This document shows, one piece after another, positions 6,279 through 13,799 of a stretch of 13,799 nucleotides of DNA. The translations under genes were made by a program, and so were the position numbers. How positions within the stretch are numbered: the stretch's first letter is position 1; every line of letters starts with the position of its first letter. This DNA is from UBA4738 sp002413305 (lineage in GTDB: Bacteria > Actinomycetota > UBA4738), in NCBI GenBank assembly GCA_036847185.1, contig DAIUAM010000061.1, positions 1-13,799 on the forward strand, read 5' to 3'. The notes beneath the pieces are model-generated. The model saw only the letters and a program-made list of their open reading frames with translations. It did no database searches and was not told the DNA's origin.

Positions 6279-7205
6279 GAACCCTACCGGACCAGGGACA
6301 AAGCGTTCCTCGCCGCGGTGAGCAGGATGCTCTCGCGAGAGGCGTGGGACGCGTTCCTGGTCCGGCCTGAGACCCTCCTCCGCTGGCACCGCCAGCTCGT
6401 TGCCAAGAAGTGGACCAAGCCGCACCGGCCTCCCGGACGCCCCGCTCTCGACCCCGAGGTTCGAGAGCTGATCCTGCGACTGGGAAGGGAGAACCCCAGG
6501 TGGGGCTACATGCGGATCCGGGGCGAGTTGCTGAAGCTGGGAGTCAGGGTCTCGGCAACCACGATCGCCACGGTGCTTCGCGGTGCCGGTTTGGGCCCGG
6601 CCCCGAGACGCGGCCCCACGTGGAGCCAGTTCCTCCGCCACCAGGCGGCCGGAATGCTGGCCTGCGACTTCCTCACCGTGGAGACCATCACGCTGAAGAC
6701 GCTGTACGTCCTGGTGTGGATCGAGCTCGGGACGAGGAAGGCGCATCTGGGGGGAGCGACGTCGAACCCCGACTCGGCGTGGGTGACCCAGCAGGCCCGG
6801 AACCTGGCAATGGCTCTCCAGGAGGAGGGATTCTCCCCGAGGTTCCTGATCCACGACCGAGACACCAAGTTCTCCGGGCCGTTCGACGAGGTGTTCCGCT
6901 CTGAGGGCATGAGGATCGTCCTCACCCCGATCCGGGCCCCGAACGCCAACGCGTTCTGCGAACGATGGGTGGGCACGGTCCGCGCCGAGTGCCTGGACTG
7001 GACCCTGGTCCTCGGCCGACGACACCTTGAACGCGTCCTTCGCACCTACATCACGCATTACAACGAGGCTCGGCCCCATCGCGGGCTCGATCTTCGGACG
7101 CCGATCGAGGACCCGTCGCCAGCGGTGGGTGACCTGAGGACCGCGAATGTTCGGCGGCGGGACGACTTGGGCGGTCTCATCCACGAGTACCGAGCCGCGG
7201 CCTGA
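6279..7205 (+). pseudogene. Integrase-core (rve) transposase, 5'-truncated
   Basis: A DDE transposase of the IS3/IS481-like integrase-core group. Clear family sequence begins at TRDKAFLAAVSRML and continues through ETLLRWHRQLV, the helix-turn-helix part ENPRWGYMRIRGELLKLGV, and the catalytic core. The acidic triad is present: Asp at 6666 (ACDFLTVE), Asp at 6855 (LIHDRDTKF) and Glu at 6960 (NAFCERWVGT). The end HYNEARPHRGLDLRTP is typical. Members usually have some 45-50 further residues at the N-terminus, including an LRRQV-type helix. These are missing; the frame instead runs back into the promoter region of the leftward gene at 6232, without a plausible ribosome site. The catalytic domain is open and could have been active recently, but this copy probably is not expressed properly. 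No terminal inverted repeats were identified. Confidence 0.75.
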
Positions 7206-7382
7206 GTTTCTGTACCCGACGGGCGCCGGGGTCTCACCCGTCGTCGTGCCGGGGTGGCCCCGCACCCCGATCTGGTGGAGCGGCGGTTCACCGCTCAGGC
7301 ACCGGACCGGTTGTGGGTGGCCGATGTCTCCTACCTCCCCACGGCGGAGGGCTGGCTGTACCTGGCCACGATCCTGGACTGC
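7206..7382 (+). pseudogene. IS3-family OrfB transposase fragment
   Basis: Directly after the stop of the preceding transposase, another frame reads APHPDLVERRFTAQAPDRLW, then VADVSYLPTAEGWLYLATIL and DC. This is the start of the IS3 OrfB integrase domain: PDLV-x-R-x-F-x-A, then DRLWV-x-D-(I/V)-(T/S)-Y, where the Asp of VADVSY is the first catalytic acid. The family pattern stops abruptly near 7382, and the second Asp and Glu are absent. It is a different element from the one before it, so two insertion-sequence pieces abut here. Confidence 0.65.
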
Positions 7383-7519
7383 ACTCCCGCCCCGTCGTGT
7401 GAACCAAGCGAGACCTTCGGTACGTCGTGCTCGTCGACGCAGTCTGGACAGTACCGGCCGGTTCGGTCCTCCAGGATCACCCCACACCGAATGGCTCCAG
7501 ACCGCCCGGCACGCTGCAA
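7383..7519 (-). pseudogene. Possible zinc-ribbon gene remnant
   Basis: On the reverse strand one frame reads RCGVILEDRTGRYCPDCVDE and then HDVPKVSLGSH, before running into the IS3 fragment. CG(V)-x-L-x-(D/N)R-x-R-x-YC-x-DC resembles a short zinc-ribbon seen in some actinobacterial mobile-region proteins. The first CxxC is incomplete in this frame, suggesting a shift or truncation. Low confidence; it could be chance. Confidence 0.25.
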
Positions 7520-7581
7520 CTAACACTTCGTCAGCGCGAACCCGACGGCGCTCTCCATGCAAGACAACAGGGGCAGGCTCA

Positions 7582-7803
7582 TCAGTCGATCCGATGCCAT
7601 GGCCGGCAGATTCGGCAGAAGGGACGGAGCGTCGTACCGTGCCATTCGTTGCGGCGCAGGAAGCGCGTCCTTGGCGAGATCTCGACCCCGCACTTGTGGC
7701 AGGAGATGGACCTCTCAGCCTCGTACAAGCGGACCGGATGACCGATCAGCTCATCGACGACCGTCTCGCCGGTGTCGAAGAAGGTGCGTCCATCCCTGGG
7801 CAT
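7582..7803 (-). CDS. Small protein with two CxxC pairs, 73 aa
   Basis: ATG at 7803; only a weak GAGCTGG upstream serves as a ribosome site. The N-terminal half (DGRTFFDTGETVVDELIGHP) is acidic. The C-terminal half holds CHKCGVEIS (35-43) and, about 20 residues on, CRICRPWHRID. The two CxxC pairs separated by an Arg-rich loop with a His are a zinc-ribbon arrangement. Reverse-strand codons favour G/C at the third position, supporting coding. No family was recognised. It sits among insertion-sequence and prophage debris, so it may be a phage- or element-borne small DNA/RNA-binding protein, or a host gene stranded there. Confidence 0.45.
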   Translation of the reverse strand: MPRDGRTFFDTGETVVDELIGHPVRLYEAERSISCHKCGVEISPRTRFLRRNEWHGTTLRPFCRICRPWHRID

Positions 7804-7879
7804 GGGACCAGCTCAGTTGCCGTTCGGATCGATCGGCTCAGCCATCTGAGCGAGGATATCGTTCGGGTGGACCCCCCCG

Positions 7880-8205
7880 GCCATCCGGATGGAGCAGGAG
7901 CCGGGCTCCGCCGGGGCCACGGTGATCGATCACTACCGAAGGCAGGTGCTCGGGCCCCATGACTTCAAGGGGGTGCGCTGCACCGGGTCCAAGGAGACGA
8001 GGGCCGCCCCGGTCGCCGCCCGGATCCAGGCGGGCGACGTCTTCTGCTGCCGGGGGTCCTGGAACACCGAGCTCCTGGACGAGCTCGCTCCTTCCCACGT
8101 GGGAGCCACGACGACGAACTGCGAGGGGCCGTAGTCAAGGAGCGGGGACGGATGAGTGGCATCGGGCGTGCCACGCGAAGGCTTGTAGGGCCTGACGATG
8201 ACTAG
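7880..8205 (+). pseudogene. Phage terminase large subunit, C-terminal nuclease fragment, frameshifted
   Basis: IRMEQEPGSAGATVIDHYRR, then VRCTGSKETRAAPVAARIQA, then RGSWNTELLDEL match the end of the terminase large-subunit nuclease domain, the phage motor that cuts and packages DNA. Family hallmarks are EQEPGSAGK, (R/P)TGSKETRAAP and G-x-WN-x-x-(F/L)LDEL. After a one-base shift near 8090 the frame continues as FPRGSHDDELRGAV, restoring the FP-x-G-x-HDD ending that carries a metal-binding aspartate, and stops at a TAG (8203-8205). The upstream ATPase domain is absent; sequence before the poly-C run at 7872-7878 is in another frame and not clearly related. This is strong evidence that a prophage once occupied the locus. 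No other phage gene was recognised. Confidence 0.65.
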
Positions 8206-8213
8206 CAGAGCGA

Positions 8214-8222
8214 CTCGATCAG
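8214..8222. repeat. Left 9-bp target-site duplication of the IS256 element
   Basis: CTCGATCAG, identical to the copy at 9696-9704 just beyond the other end of the element. Confidence 0.65.
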
Positions 8223-9695
8223 TTAGCGTCCCAGGTCGTGGTGGACTTTCCCTCCGACCTTCCTTGAATTGAGAAGGCCATCGCCCATCCTCACCGGTGT
8301 CGACCAGACATCGAGAGGAGGAGAGATGGCCAGCAAGAGGATGGACTTCAACTCGTTCGTGGGCAAGCTCCTGGCCGAGGATGACACGGACGTCTTGCGG
8401 GAGGGCGTGCGGGTCCTGGCCCAGGTCCTGATGGACGCCGAGGTCTCCGCCCAGATCGGGGCGGAGCTCTACGAGCGCACCGAGTCGAGAACGGCCCACC
8501 GCAACGGGTACCGCACCAGGATCTGGGACACCCGGGTAGGGACGGTCGAGCTCCGGGTCCCGAAGGTGGCGCCAGGGGCCTACTTCCCCTCCCTGCTCGA
8601 GCCCCGCCGGCGGGCCGAGCGGGCGCTGGCGGCGGTGATCACCGAGGCCTACGTGAAGGGGATCTCCACCCGCAAGGTCGACGACCTGGTCCGGGCCCTG
8701 GGGATGGACGGCATCTCCAAGAGCGAGGTCTCCAGGATGTGCAAGGCCCTGGACGCCGAGGTAGAGGCGTTCCTGACCCGTCCCATCGAGGGGGAGCACC
8801 CCTACGTGTGGCTGGACGCCACCTTCCACAAGGTCCGGGAGGGGGCCGGGTCATCCCCATGGCCACGGTGGTGGCGGTGGGAGTGAACACCGACGGGTGG
8901 CGCCAGGTGCTGGGCATCGCCGCAGGTCCGAGCGAGGACCACGCCTTCTGGACCGCGTTCCTGCGCTCCTTGGTCCGCAGGGGGCTGAAGGGCGTGGCGT
9001 TGGTGATCTCCGATGCCCACGAGGGACTGAAGGGTGCCACCGCCAAGGTCCTGCACGGGCCACCTGGCAGCGATGCCGGGTCCATTTCATGCGCAACCTG
9101 CTGTCGACAGTGCCCAAGAGCGCTCAGGGAGCGGTGGCGGCCATCGTCCGCTCGATCTTCGCCCAGCCGGATCACGCAAGTGCCATGGCTCAGCTGCACC
9201 GGGTTGCGGACGGCCTCCGCCCCCGGTTCACGGCGGCGGCCGAGCTGCTGGAGGAAGCGGCCGAGGACGTGTTGGCCCACTTCCACTTCCCCGAGGAGCA
9301 GCGGCGGAGGCTGCACTCCACCAACCCGCTGGAGCGGCTGCACAAGGAGGTGAAGCGCCGGACCCAGGTGGTGGGGATCTTCCCCGACCGGGCCTCCCTG
9401 ATCCGCCTGGCCGGGATGCTGCTGGCCGAACAGGACGACGAGTGGGCGGTCACCGACCGTCGCTACTTCACCTTCGAGTCCATGGCCCGGATCAACGAGC
9501 CGGAAGGAGGTGAGCCCAGGGAGCTTCTGGCAGCGATCGCGTAGGTGAGGACGGCGATGATGGCCGTGGCCCCGAAAACGAGCCCCTCAGAAGTCCGCAG
9601 AGCCCTTTTCGGAGACGGGGTAGGGATCTGGGTCCAGGCTCGGGAGGAGAGAGAGGGCGGGCAGATCAAAGTCCACCACTTGACGGGACGTGACC
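8223..9695 (+). mobile_element. IS256-family insertion sequence, with inverted repeats and 9-bp flanking repeats
   Basis: The terminal inverted repeats read CGTCCC-n5-GTGGTGGACTTT at the left (8227-8249) and the reverse complement of the same pattern at the right (9668-9690). The motif CTCGATCAG occurs directly outside each end (8214-8222 and 9696-9704), matching the 8-9 bp target duplication of this family. The implied element is about 1.47 kb with one transposase gene in three frame segments. The exact outermost bases are uncertain by a few nt, because the arms differ in length by one. Confidence 0.8.
8326..9544 (+). pseudogene. IS256-family (Mutator) transposase with two frameshifts
   Basis: ATG at 8326 follows a GAGGAGGAG ribosome site. 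Restoring two bases gives about 406 residues, the normal family length. The first segment covers the N-terminal DNA-binding part and the first acid (Asp codon 8815, YVWLDATFHK). A shift near 8843, one G short in a G run, leads into MATVVAVGVNTDGWRQ and the second acid (Asp codon 9012, LVISDAHEGL). A second shift near 9060, again one G short, leads into TWQRCRVHFMRNLL (family CxxH signature) and NPLERLHKEVKRRTQVVGIF with the catalytic Glu region at 9347. Both shifts are single-base losses in G runs. Either the copy is dead by two recent mutations or the sequence has homopolymer errors. Programmed frameshifting is not typical of this family. Confidence 0.85.
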
Positions 9696-9704
9696 CTCGA
9701 TCAG
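9696..9704. repeat. Right 9-bp target-site duplication of the IS256 element
   Basis: CTCGATCAG, identical to 8214-8222. Removing the element and one copy joins the sequence after the terminase remnant directly to the clpC upstream region. Confidence 0.65.
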
Positions 9705-9970
9705 CATGTGCGGATTGAGGCTCGCATCGGTCCACGCTCCCACTGCCCACGTCTGCCCGTAGGCGGATGCGGCAGCCGTCCCTGGGGGCGCGGATTCCCG
9801 GTGCGGCGGGCCAAGCATAGGCGCCTCACCGTGGATGAGCCGTCGGCTTCGGAGCGGTGGCGACCGGTACACTGGATGAGCGGCGTCACGCACCGTCCCC
9901 CGCGAAGGACCCGGTTCATGCTGCACCACCGGAGATCAGTGGGGCCGAGCGTCGGCCCGGAGGGAACGGA
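9705..9970 (+). promoter_or_regulatory. clpC upstream region
   Basis: A 266-bp gap between the insertion sequence and clpC. A TACACT hexamer at 9868-9873 is a possible -10 box about 100 nt before the start; no convincing -35, CIRCE element or ClgR-type site was recognised. The final bases hold the GGAGGG ribosome site (9959-9964) 6 nt before the ATG. Several short open frames exist but without coding bias. Confidence 0.35.
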
Positions 9971-12439
9971 ATGTTTGAGCGATTCAGCGACCGCGCCAGG
10001 CGGGTCGTGGTCCTCGCCCAGGAAGAGGCGAGGATGCTCAACCAAAACTACATCGGCACCGAGCACATCCTCCTCGGACTGATCCACGAGGGGGAGGGCG
10101 TAGCCGCCAAGGCCCTCGAGTCCCTTGGGATCTCCCTGGAAGCCGTTCGATCCCAGGTCACGGAGATCATCGGCCAGGGACAGTCCGCCCCGACGGGCCA
10201 CATCCCCTTCACCCCCAGGGCCAAGAAGGTCCTCGAGCTCTCGCTCCGGGAGGCCCTGCATCTCGGGCACAACTACATCGGCACCGAGCACATCCTCCTC
10301 GGATTGATCCACGAGGGGGAGGGCGTGGCCGCCCAGGTGCTCCAGAAGCTGGGCGCGGACCTGAACAGGGTTCGCCAGCAGGTCATCCAGCTCCTCAAGG
10401 GATACGCCGGGAAGGGCGAGGGCCAGCCGGGCGAGCAGTCGCCCCAGGGCTCCACGGTCCTGGACCAGTTCGGGCGGAACCTGACACAGCTCGCCCGGGA
10501 CGGGAAGCTCGACCCCGTCATCGGCCGCGAGAAGGAGATCGAGCGGGTCATGCAGGTCCTGTCCCGCCGAACCAAGAACAACCCGGCCCTCATCGGGGAT
10601 TCCGGCGTGGGCAAGACCGCCATCGTCGAGGGGCTCGCCACCAAGATCGTCAAGGGGGACGTCCCCGAGACCCTCAACGGCAAGCAGATCTACACCCTCG
10701 ACCTGGGGGCCCTCATAGCCGGGACCCGATACCGCGGCGACTTCGAGGAGCGGCTGAAGAAGGTCGTGAAGGAGATCAAGACCCGGGGCGACATCGTCCT
10801 GTTCATCGACGAGCTGCACACACTGGTGGGGGCGGGCGCGGCCGAGGGGGCCATCGACGCGGCTTCAATCCTCAAGCCCATGCTGGCCCGGGGCGAGCTC
10901 CAGACGATCGGCGCCACCACCCGGGACGAGTACCGAAAGCACCTGGAGAAGGACGCGGCCCTGGAGCGGCGGTTCCAGCCGATCTATGTGGAGCAGCCGA
11001 CCGTCGCTGACACCATCGACATCCTGAAGGGTCTCCGGGACCGGTACGAGGCCCACCACCGCGTGTCGTTCACCGACGAGGCCCTGGTAGCCGCAGCGAA
11101 CCTGTCCGACCGCTACATCAGCGACCGGTTCCTGCCGGACAAGGCCATCGACCTCATCGACGAGGCCGGATCCCGCATGCGGATCCGCCGGATGACCGCG
11201 CCCCCCAACGTCCGTGAGATGGACGAGCGGGTCGCCGAGACCAAGCTGAAGAAGGAGTCGGCCATCGACGCCCAAGACTTCGAGCGGGCGGCCCGGTTGC
11301 GAGACGACGAGCGCGGGCTGCTGGAGGAGAAGGCCTCCCGCGAGCGCGAGTGGAAGTCAGGCGAGATGGACGTCCTCTCCGAGGTGGACGAGGAGGAGAT
11401 CGCCGAGGTCCTGTCGGCTTGGACCGGCATCCCGGTGTTCAAGCTCACCGAAGAAGAGACGGAGAAGCTCCTGCGCATGGAGGACGAGCTCCACAAGCGC
11501 ATCGTCGACCAGATCGAGGCGCTCAACGCGGTGTCGAAGGCCATCCGGCGGACCCGGGCCGGCCTGAAGGATCCCAAGCGGCCCTCGGGCTCGTTCATCT
11601 TCCTTGGGCCCTCCGGGGTCGGGAAGACCGAGCTGTCCAAGGCCCTGGCCGAGTTCCTGTTCGGCGACGAGGACGCCCTGATCCAGCTCGACATGTCCGA
11701 GTACATGGAGAAGCACACGGTGTCCCGCCTGATCGGCTCGCCGCCGGGCTACGTCGGCTACGAGGAGGGCGGCCAGCTCACCGAAGCCGTTCGGCGCAAG
11801 CCCTTCAGCGTGGTGCTGTTCGATGAGATCGAGAAGGCCCATCCGGACGTGTTCAACACACTCCTGCAGATCCTGGAGGACGGGCACCTGACCGATGCCC
11901 AGGGCCACCGGGTCGACTTCAAGAACGTGGTGATCATCATGACGTCGAACCTCGGCACCCGGGACATCCAGAAGGGGCCGGGGATCGGGTTCGCGGTCAA
12001 GCCGGACGAGCGGATGAGCTACGACCGGATGAAGGAGAAGGTCATGGAGGAGCTGAAGCGCTCCTTCAGGCCGGAGTTCCTGAACCGGATCGACGAAGTC
12101 ATCGTGTTCCATTCGCTGTCGCTCGAAGACGTGAAGTCGATCGTGGACCTGATGATGAAGCGGGTCCGGGAGCAGCTCAAGGCCAAGGATGTCGAGATCG
12201 AACTGACCGACGCGGCCAAGAGCCTCCTGGCCGAGAAGGGGTACGACCCCGCCCTCGGAGCCCGTCCGCTCCGCCGGACGATCCAGCGGCTGGTCGAGGA
12301 CCCGCTCTCGGAGAAGCTGCTGTGGAAGGAGTACAAGGCGGGCACGACCATCATCGTGGACGTTCGGGACGAGGAGATCGTGTTCGAAGGTGCTCCGGTC
12401 CCGCCGGACATCCCTCCCGTGGAGCTCGCCGAGCTATAA
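9971..12439 (+). CDS. clpC: ATP-dependent Clp protease ATP-binding subunit ClpC
   Basis: An 822-residue Hsp100 unfoldase that feeds substrates into the ClpP peptidase. Two Clp-N repeats (about residues 1-145) each contain NYIGTEHILLGLIHEGEGVA. AAA domain 1 has Walker A GDSGVGKT (209-216) and Walker B LFIDE (Asp280, Glu281). A UVR-type helical linker (about 418-455, KKESAIDAQDFERAARLRD) marks it as ClpC rather than ClpA or ClpB. AAA domain 2 has Walker A GPSGVGKT (546-553) and Walker B LFDE (Asp618, Glu619), followed by GPGIGFAV, the expected ClpP-docking loop (IGF). The C-terminal small domain is complete. The ATG at 9971 is chosen over the 38-residue longer frame because of its GGAGGG site and the conserved MFERFSDRARRVV start. 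It is intact and probably essential or stress-important; adaptor genes such as mcsB or ctsR are not seen in the window. Confidence 0.98.
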   Translation: MFERFSDRARRVVVLAQEEARMLNQNYIGTEHILLGLIHEGEGVAAKALESLGISLEAVRSQVTEIIGQGQSAPTGHIPFTPRAKKVLELSLREALHLGHNYIGTEHILLGLIHEGEGVAAQVLQKLGADLNRVRQQVIQLLKGYAGKGEGQPGEQSPQGSTVLDQFGRNLTQLARDGKLDPVIGREKEIERVMQVLSRRTKNNPALIGDSGVGKTAIVEGLATKIVKGDVPETLNGKQIYTLDLGALIAGTRYRGDFEERLKKVVKEIKTRGDIVLFIDELHTLVGAGAAEGAIDAASILKPMLARGELQTIGATTRDEYRKHLEKDAALERRFQPIYVEQPTVADTIDILKGLRDRYEAHHRVSFTDEALVAAANLSDRYISDRFLPDKAIDLIDEAGSRMRIRRMTAPPNVREMDERVAETKLKKESAIDAQDFERAARLRDDERGLLEEKASREREWKSGEMDVLSEVDEEEIAEVLSAWTGIPVFKLTEEETEKLLRMEDELHKRIVDQIEALNAVSKAIRRTRAGLKDPKRPSGSFIFLGPSGVGKTELSKALAEFLFGDEDALIQLDMSEYMEKHTVSRLIGSPPGYVGYEEGGQLTEAVRRKPFSVVLFDEIEKAHPDVFNTLLQILEDGHLTDAQGHRVDFKNVVIIMTSNLGTRDIQKGPGIGFAVKPDERMSYDRMKEKVMEELKRSFRPEFLNRIDEVIVFHSLSLEDVKSIVDLMMKRVREQLKAKDVEIELTDAAKSLLAEKGYDPALGARPLRRTIQRLVEDPLSEKLLWKEYKAGTTIIVDVRDEEIVFEGAPVPPDIPPVELAEL

Positions 12440-13017
12440 GCAGAAGTTGTGGATACGGGATCCCTGAAAGAAGGCGGCGTACCCCTTCACGCGTCCTGAA
12501 CGCAGATCGCCGGTTGGCGGTCAGTCAACAGAGGACGTCGGTGTGGACGATGGCCTCATGGCTCGCCATTGCGAAGGGAAGGCGCCGCCCGCCGCCCGGA
12601 GATGGCCGTGGTCGACCAGCCGATGGCCGCCCGCATCCTGGAGGCGTCCCGGGGAACCGGGGCCAGAAGCGATCCGTCCCGCCGCTTGCGGGCGAAGTCC
12701 ACGCCGCTGGACCGAGTGCGGGATGAGATTCAGCCCTTGCCTCGTAGGTCCGGCTCCGGGCCTCTGGCGTCTGGCTCCGGCGTCGCCCCTTCAGCTCCAT
12801 CGGCGAGTCGCCGTCCCCATCGCGGCGGGGTTCGACCCAGGGGCGGGTCGGCGCGAGAGGATGTTTGCACGCTCGCATCGTAGGCGCTCCGTCTCTGCAG
12901 AGGTTCGGTCGAGGTCCAACGACGAACCTGCCTTCCCAGGAGTGGTCTCGACGACTCGTTCCACCCACCGGGGGGTATGCTCGCGAAGAGCTTCGACCGG
13001 TCCGATCGGGGGAGCAC
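12440..13017. other. 578-bp stretch without a convincing gene
   Basis: Several overlapping open frames on both strands cover this stretch, but their translations are Arg/Ser/Pro-rich low-complexity sequence with no family motif and no spaced ribosome site. The best rightward frame (from ATG 12602) has GGAG directly abutting the start. It contains the hairpin at 12505-12522 and must hold the promoter of the response regulator. A small RNA or long leader is possible, but no known fold was recognised. Confidence 0.4.
12505..12522 (+). terminator. Candidate hairpin downstream of clpC
   Basis: GATCGCC (12505-12511), GGTT loop, GGCGGTC (12516-12522): seven pairs including one G-U, 65 nt after the clpC stop. 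No T tract follows. Confidence 0.35.
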
Positions 13018-13659
13018 GTGGGGATCACGGTCCTGATCGCCGACGACCACGCACTCGTGCGCCAAGCCCTCCGCGGCCTTCTGGAGATAGAAGAGGACGT
13101 CCAGGTGGTCGGCGAGGCGTCGACCGGTATCGAAGTCCTGGAGATGATGGAGCACCGGCCCGCACCGGACGTCGTCCTGATGGACGTCCGGATGCCGGCG
13201 ATGGACGGGCTGGAGACGGCCCGCCGGATCCGGAATCGCTCTCCCTCCGTGGCGGTCATCATGCTGAGCGCCTATGACGATCATCATTTCGTTGTGGAGG
13301 CCGTGCGAGCCGGGGCCCTGGGCTATCTGCTGAAGACCGAGGACGCCGAGTATCTGATCAAGGCGGTTCGACTCGCGGTCGGGGGCAACATGTTCATCGA
13401 TTCCAGGGTGGTGACGGCGCTCGCGGGAGAGCTGGCTGCGGCCGGGGACCGGGACCGCAAGGCCCAGACCCTGACGACCCGGGAGCTCGAGGTCCTGCAG
13501 CTCCTCGCGTTCGGGCGCACGAACAAGGACATCGCCCACGACCTCGCCATCTCCCCTGCCGCCGTCAAGACCCTTCTGGAACACGTCTTCGCCAAGCTCG
13601 GGGCCTCGGACCGTACGGCGGCCGTTGCCGCGGCTCTTCGCCGCCAGTTGATCGAGTGA
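13018..13659 (+). CDS. NarL/FixJ-family response regulator
   Basis: A 213-residue two-component response regulator and transcription factor. The receiver domain (about 1-120) has the acidic pair Asp9-Asp10, phospho-acceptor Asp56 (LMDVRMP), Ser84 (MLSAYDD) and Lys106 (GYLLKT). The C-terminal LuxR-type helix-turn-helix starts at LTTRELEVLQLLAFGRTNKD and continues through IAHDLAISPAAVKTLLEHVF, with AKLGASDRT at its end. The start is a GTG at 13018 (VGITVLIADDH) behind GGGGGAG, with a short 3-4 nt spacing. The longer open frame upstream has no receiver-like residues, so this start is the best fit. No histidine kinase lies in the window; it may be an orphan or its partner may lie elsewhere. The signal and targets are unknown. 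Confidence 0.93.
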   Translation: MGITVLIADDHALVRQALRGLLEIEEDVQVVGEASTGIEVLEMMEHRPAPDVVLMDVRMPAMDGLETARRIRNRSPSVAVIMLSAYDDHHFVVEAVRAGALGYLLKTEDAEYLIKAVRLAVGGNMFIDSRVVTALAGELAAAGDRDRKAQTLTTRELEVLQLLAFGRTNKDIAHDLAISPAAVKTLLEHVFAKLGASDRTAAVAAALRRQLIE

Positions 13660-13751
13660 CCGCGCGAGGATCGGTACCTCTTGAACCCGTCGGGATACTT
13701 CTATGGCGACCCTACCGCCGGGCATTCTCCTTCGGTCGGGATCAGCTCCGG

Positions 13752-13799
13752 CTATTCGGCCTGGCCGAACTTCTTGATGTCCTCCATCTCTTGCGACGA
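13752..13799 (-). CDS. C-terminal end of a leftward gene (partial)
   Basis: On the reverse strand the last 15 codons read SSQEMEDIKKFGQAE, followed by a TAG at 13754-13752. The charged, codon-biased sequence looks like a real gene end, convergent with the response regulator 92 bp away. Too short to assign a family. Confidence 0.4.
   Translation of the reverse strand, partial: SSQEMEDIKKFGQAE

Noticed and set aside
6246..7562. 438-codon reverse-strand open frame across the transposase region
   Set aside because: Shadow of the integrase-core transposase; no motif or ribosome site, and it crosses two unrelated element fragments.
1327..9873. GCGGTGG followed by TACACT upstream of both the cold-shock gene and clpC, suggesting a shared promoter type
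   Set aside because: The spacing differs (13 versus 7 nt) and no matching -35 element is present, so coincidence is more likely.
9666..9929. Reverse-strand open frame upstream of clpC; without the IS256 element it would read on to a nearby stop
   Set aside because: Weak third-position bias, no recognisable motif, and it would occupy the clpC promoter region.
12730..13725. 331-codon reverse-strand open frame over the response regulator, starting after an AAGGAG-like site
   Set aside because: The ribosome site is attractive, but the protein is low-complexity mirror sequence of a clear receiver and LuxR domain on the other strand.
1..13799. CRISPR arrays, tRNA or rRNA genes
   Set aside because: No regularly spaced repeats, cloverleaf-like segments or rRNA signature stretches were seen on either strand.

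Overview
The window looks like chromosomal DNA from a high-GC bacterium, most likely a deep-branching member of the Actinomycetota. The reasons are the strong G/C preference at third codon positions, GTG start codons with AGGAGG-type ribosome sites, a mycobacterial DesA-like acyl-ACP desaturase, and a ClpC with a UVR linker. The phylum is an inference; no rRNA or tRNA gene was found.

Layout. (1) 1-1053: the N-terminus of a leftward membrane protein (possibly FtsH), then three broken gene ends: the C-terminal parts of a nicotinamidase, a CBS-domain protein and an NAD-dependent sugar epimerase. (2) 1392-5989: a stress and physiology block with a cold-shock protein, a leftward acyl-ACP desaturase, a 39-residue one-helix membrane protein, and a bifunctional catalase-peroxidase (katG). 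Two short genes of unknown function lie on either side of katG and share a helical motif. (3) 6279-9704: a mobile and decayed segment with a 5'-truncated integrase-core transposase, an IS3-type fragment, a small CxxC protein, a frameshifted phage terminase end, and a near-complete IS256-family element whose transposase carries two frameshifts. (4) 9971-13659: an intact clpC, a long non-coding stretch and an intact NarL/FixJ response regulator, followed by the last codons of a leftward gene at the right edge.

How the genes fit together. KatG (peroxide removal), ClpC (proteolysis with ClpP), the cold-shock RNA chaperone, the oxygen-dependent desaturase and perhaps FtsH all suit stress response and membrane maintenance, but the sequence does not prove co-regulation. 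The best candidate for something undescribed is the pair of related small proteins flanking katG. All single-base frameshifts lie in decayed or mobile genes, while about 7 kb of housekeeping coding sequence reads without interruption. That favours real decay over poor sequence quality, although some of the missing bases fall in G runs, where sequencing error is also plausible.
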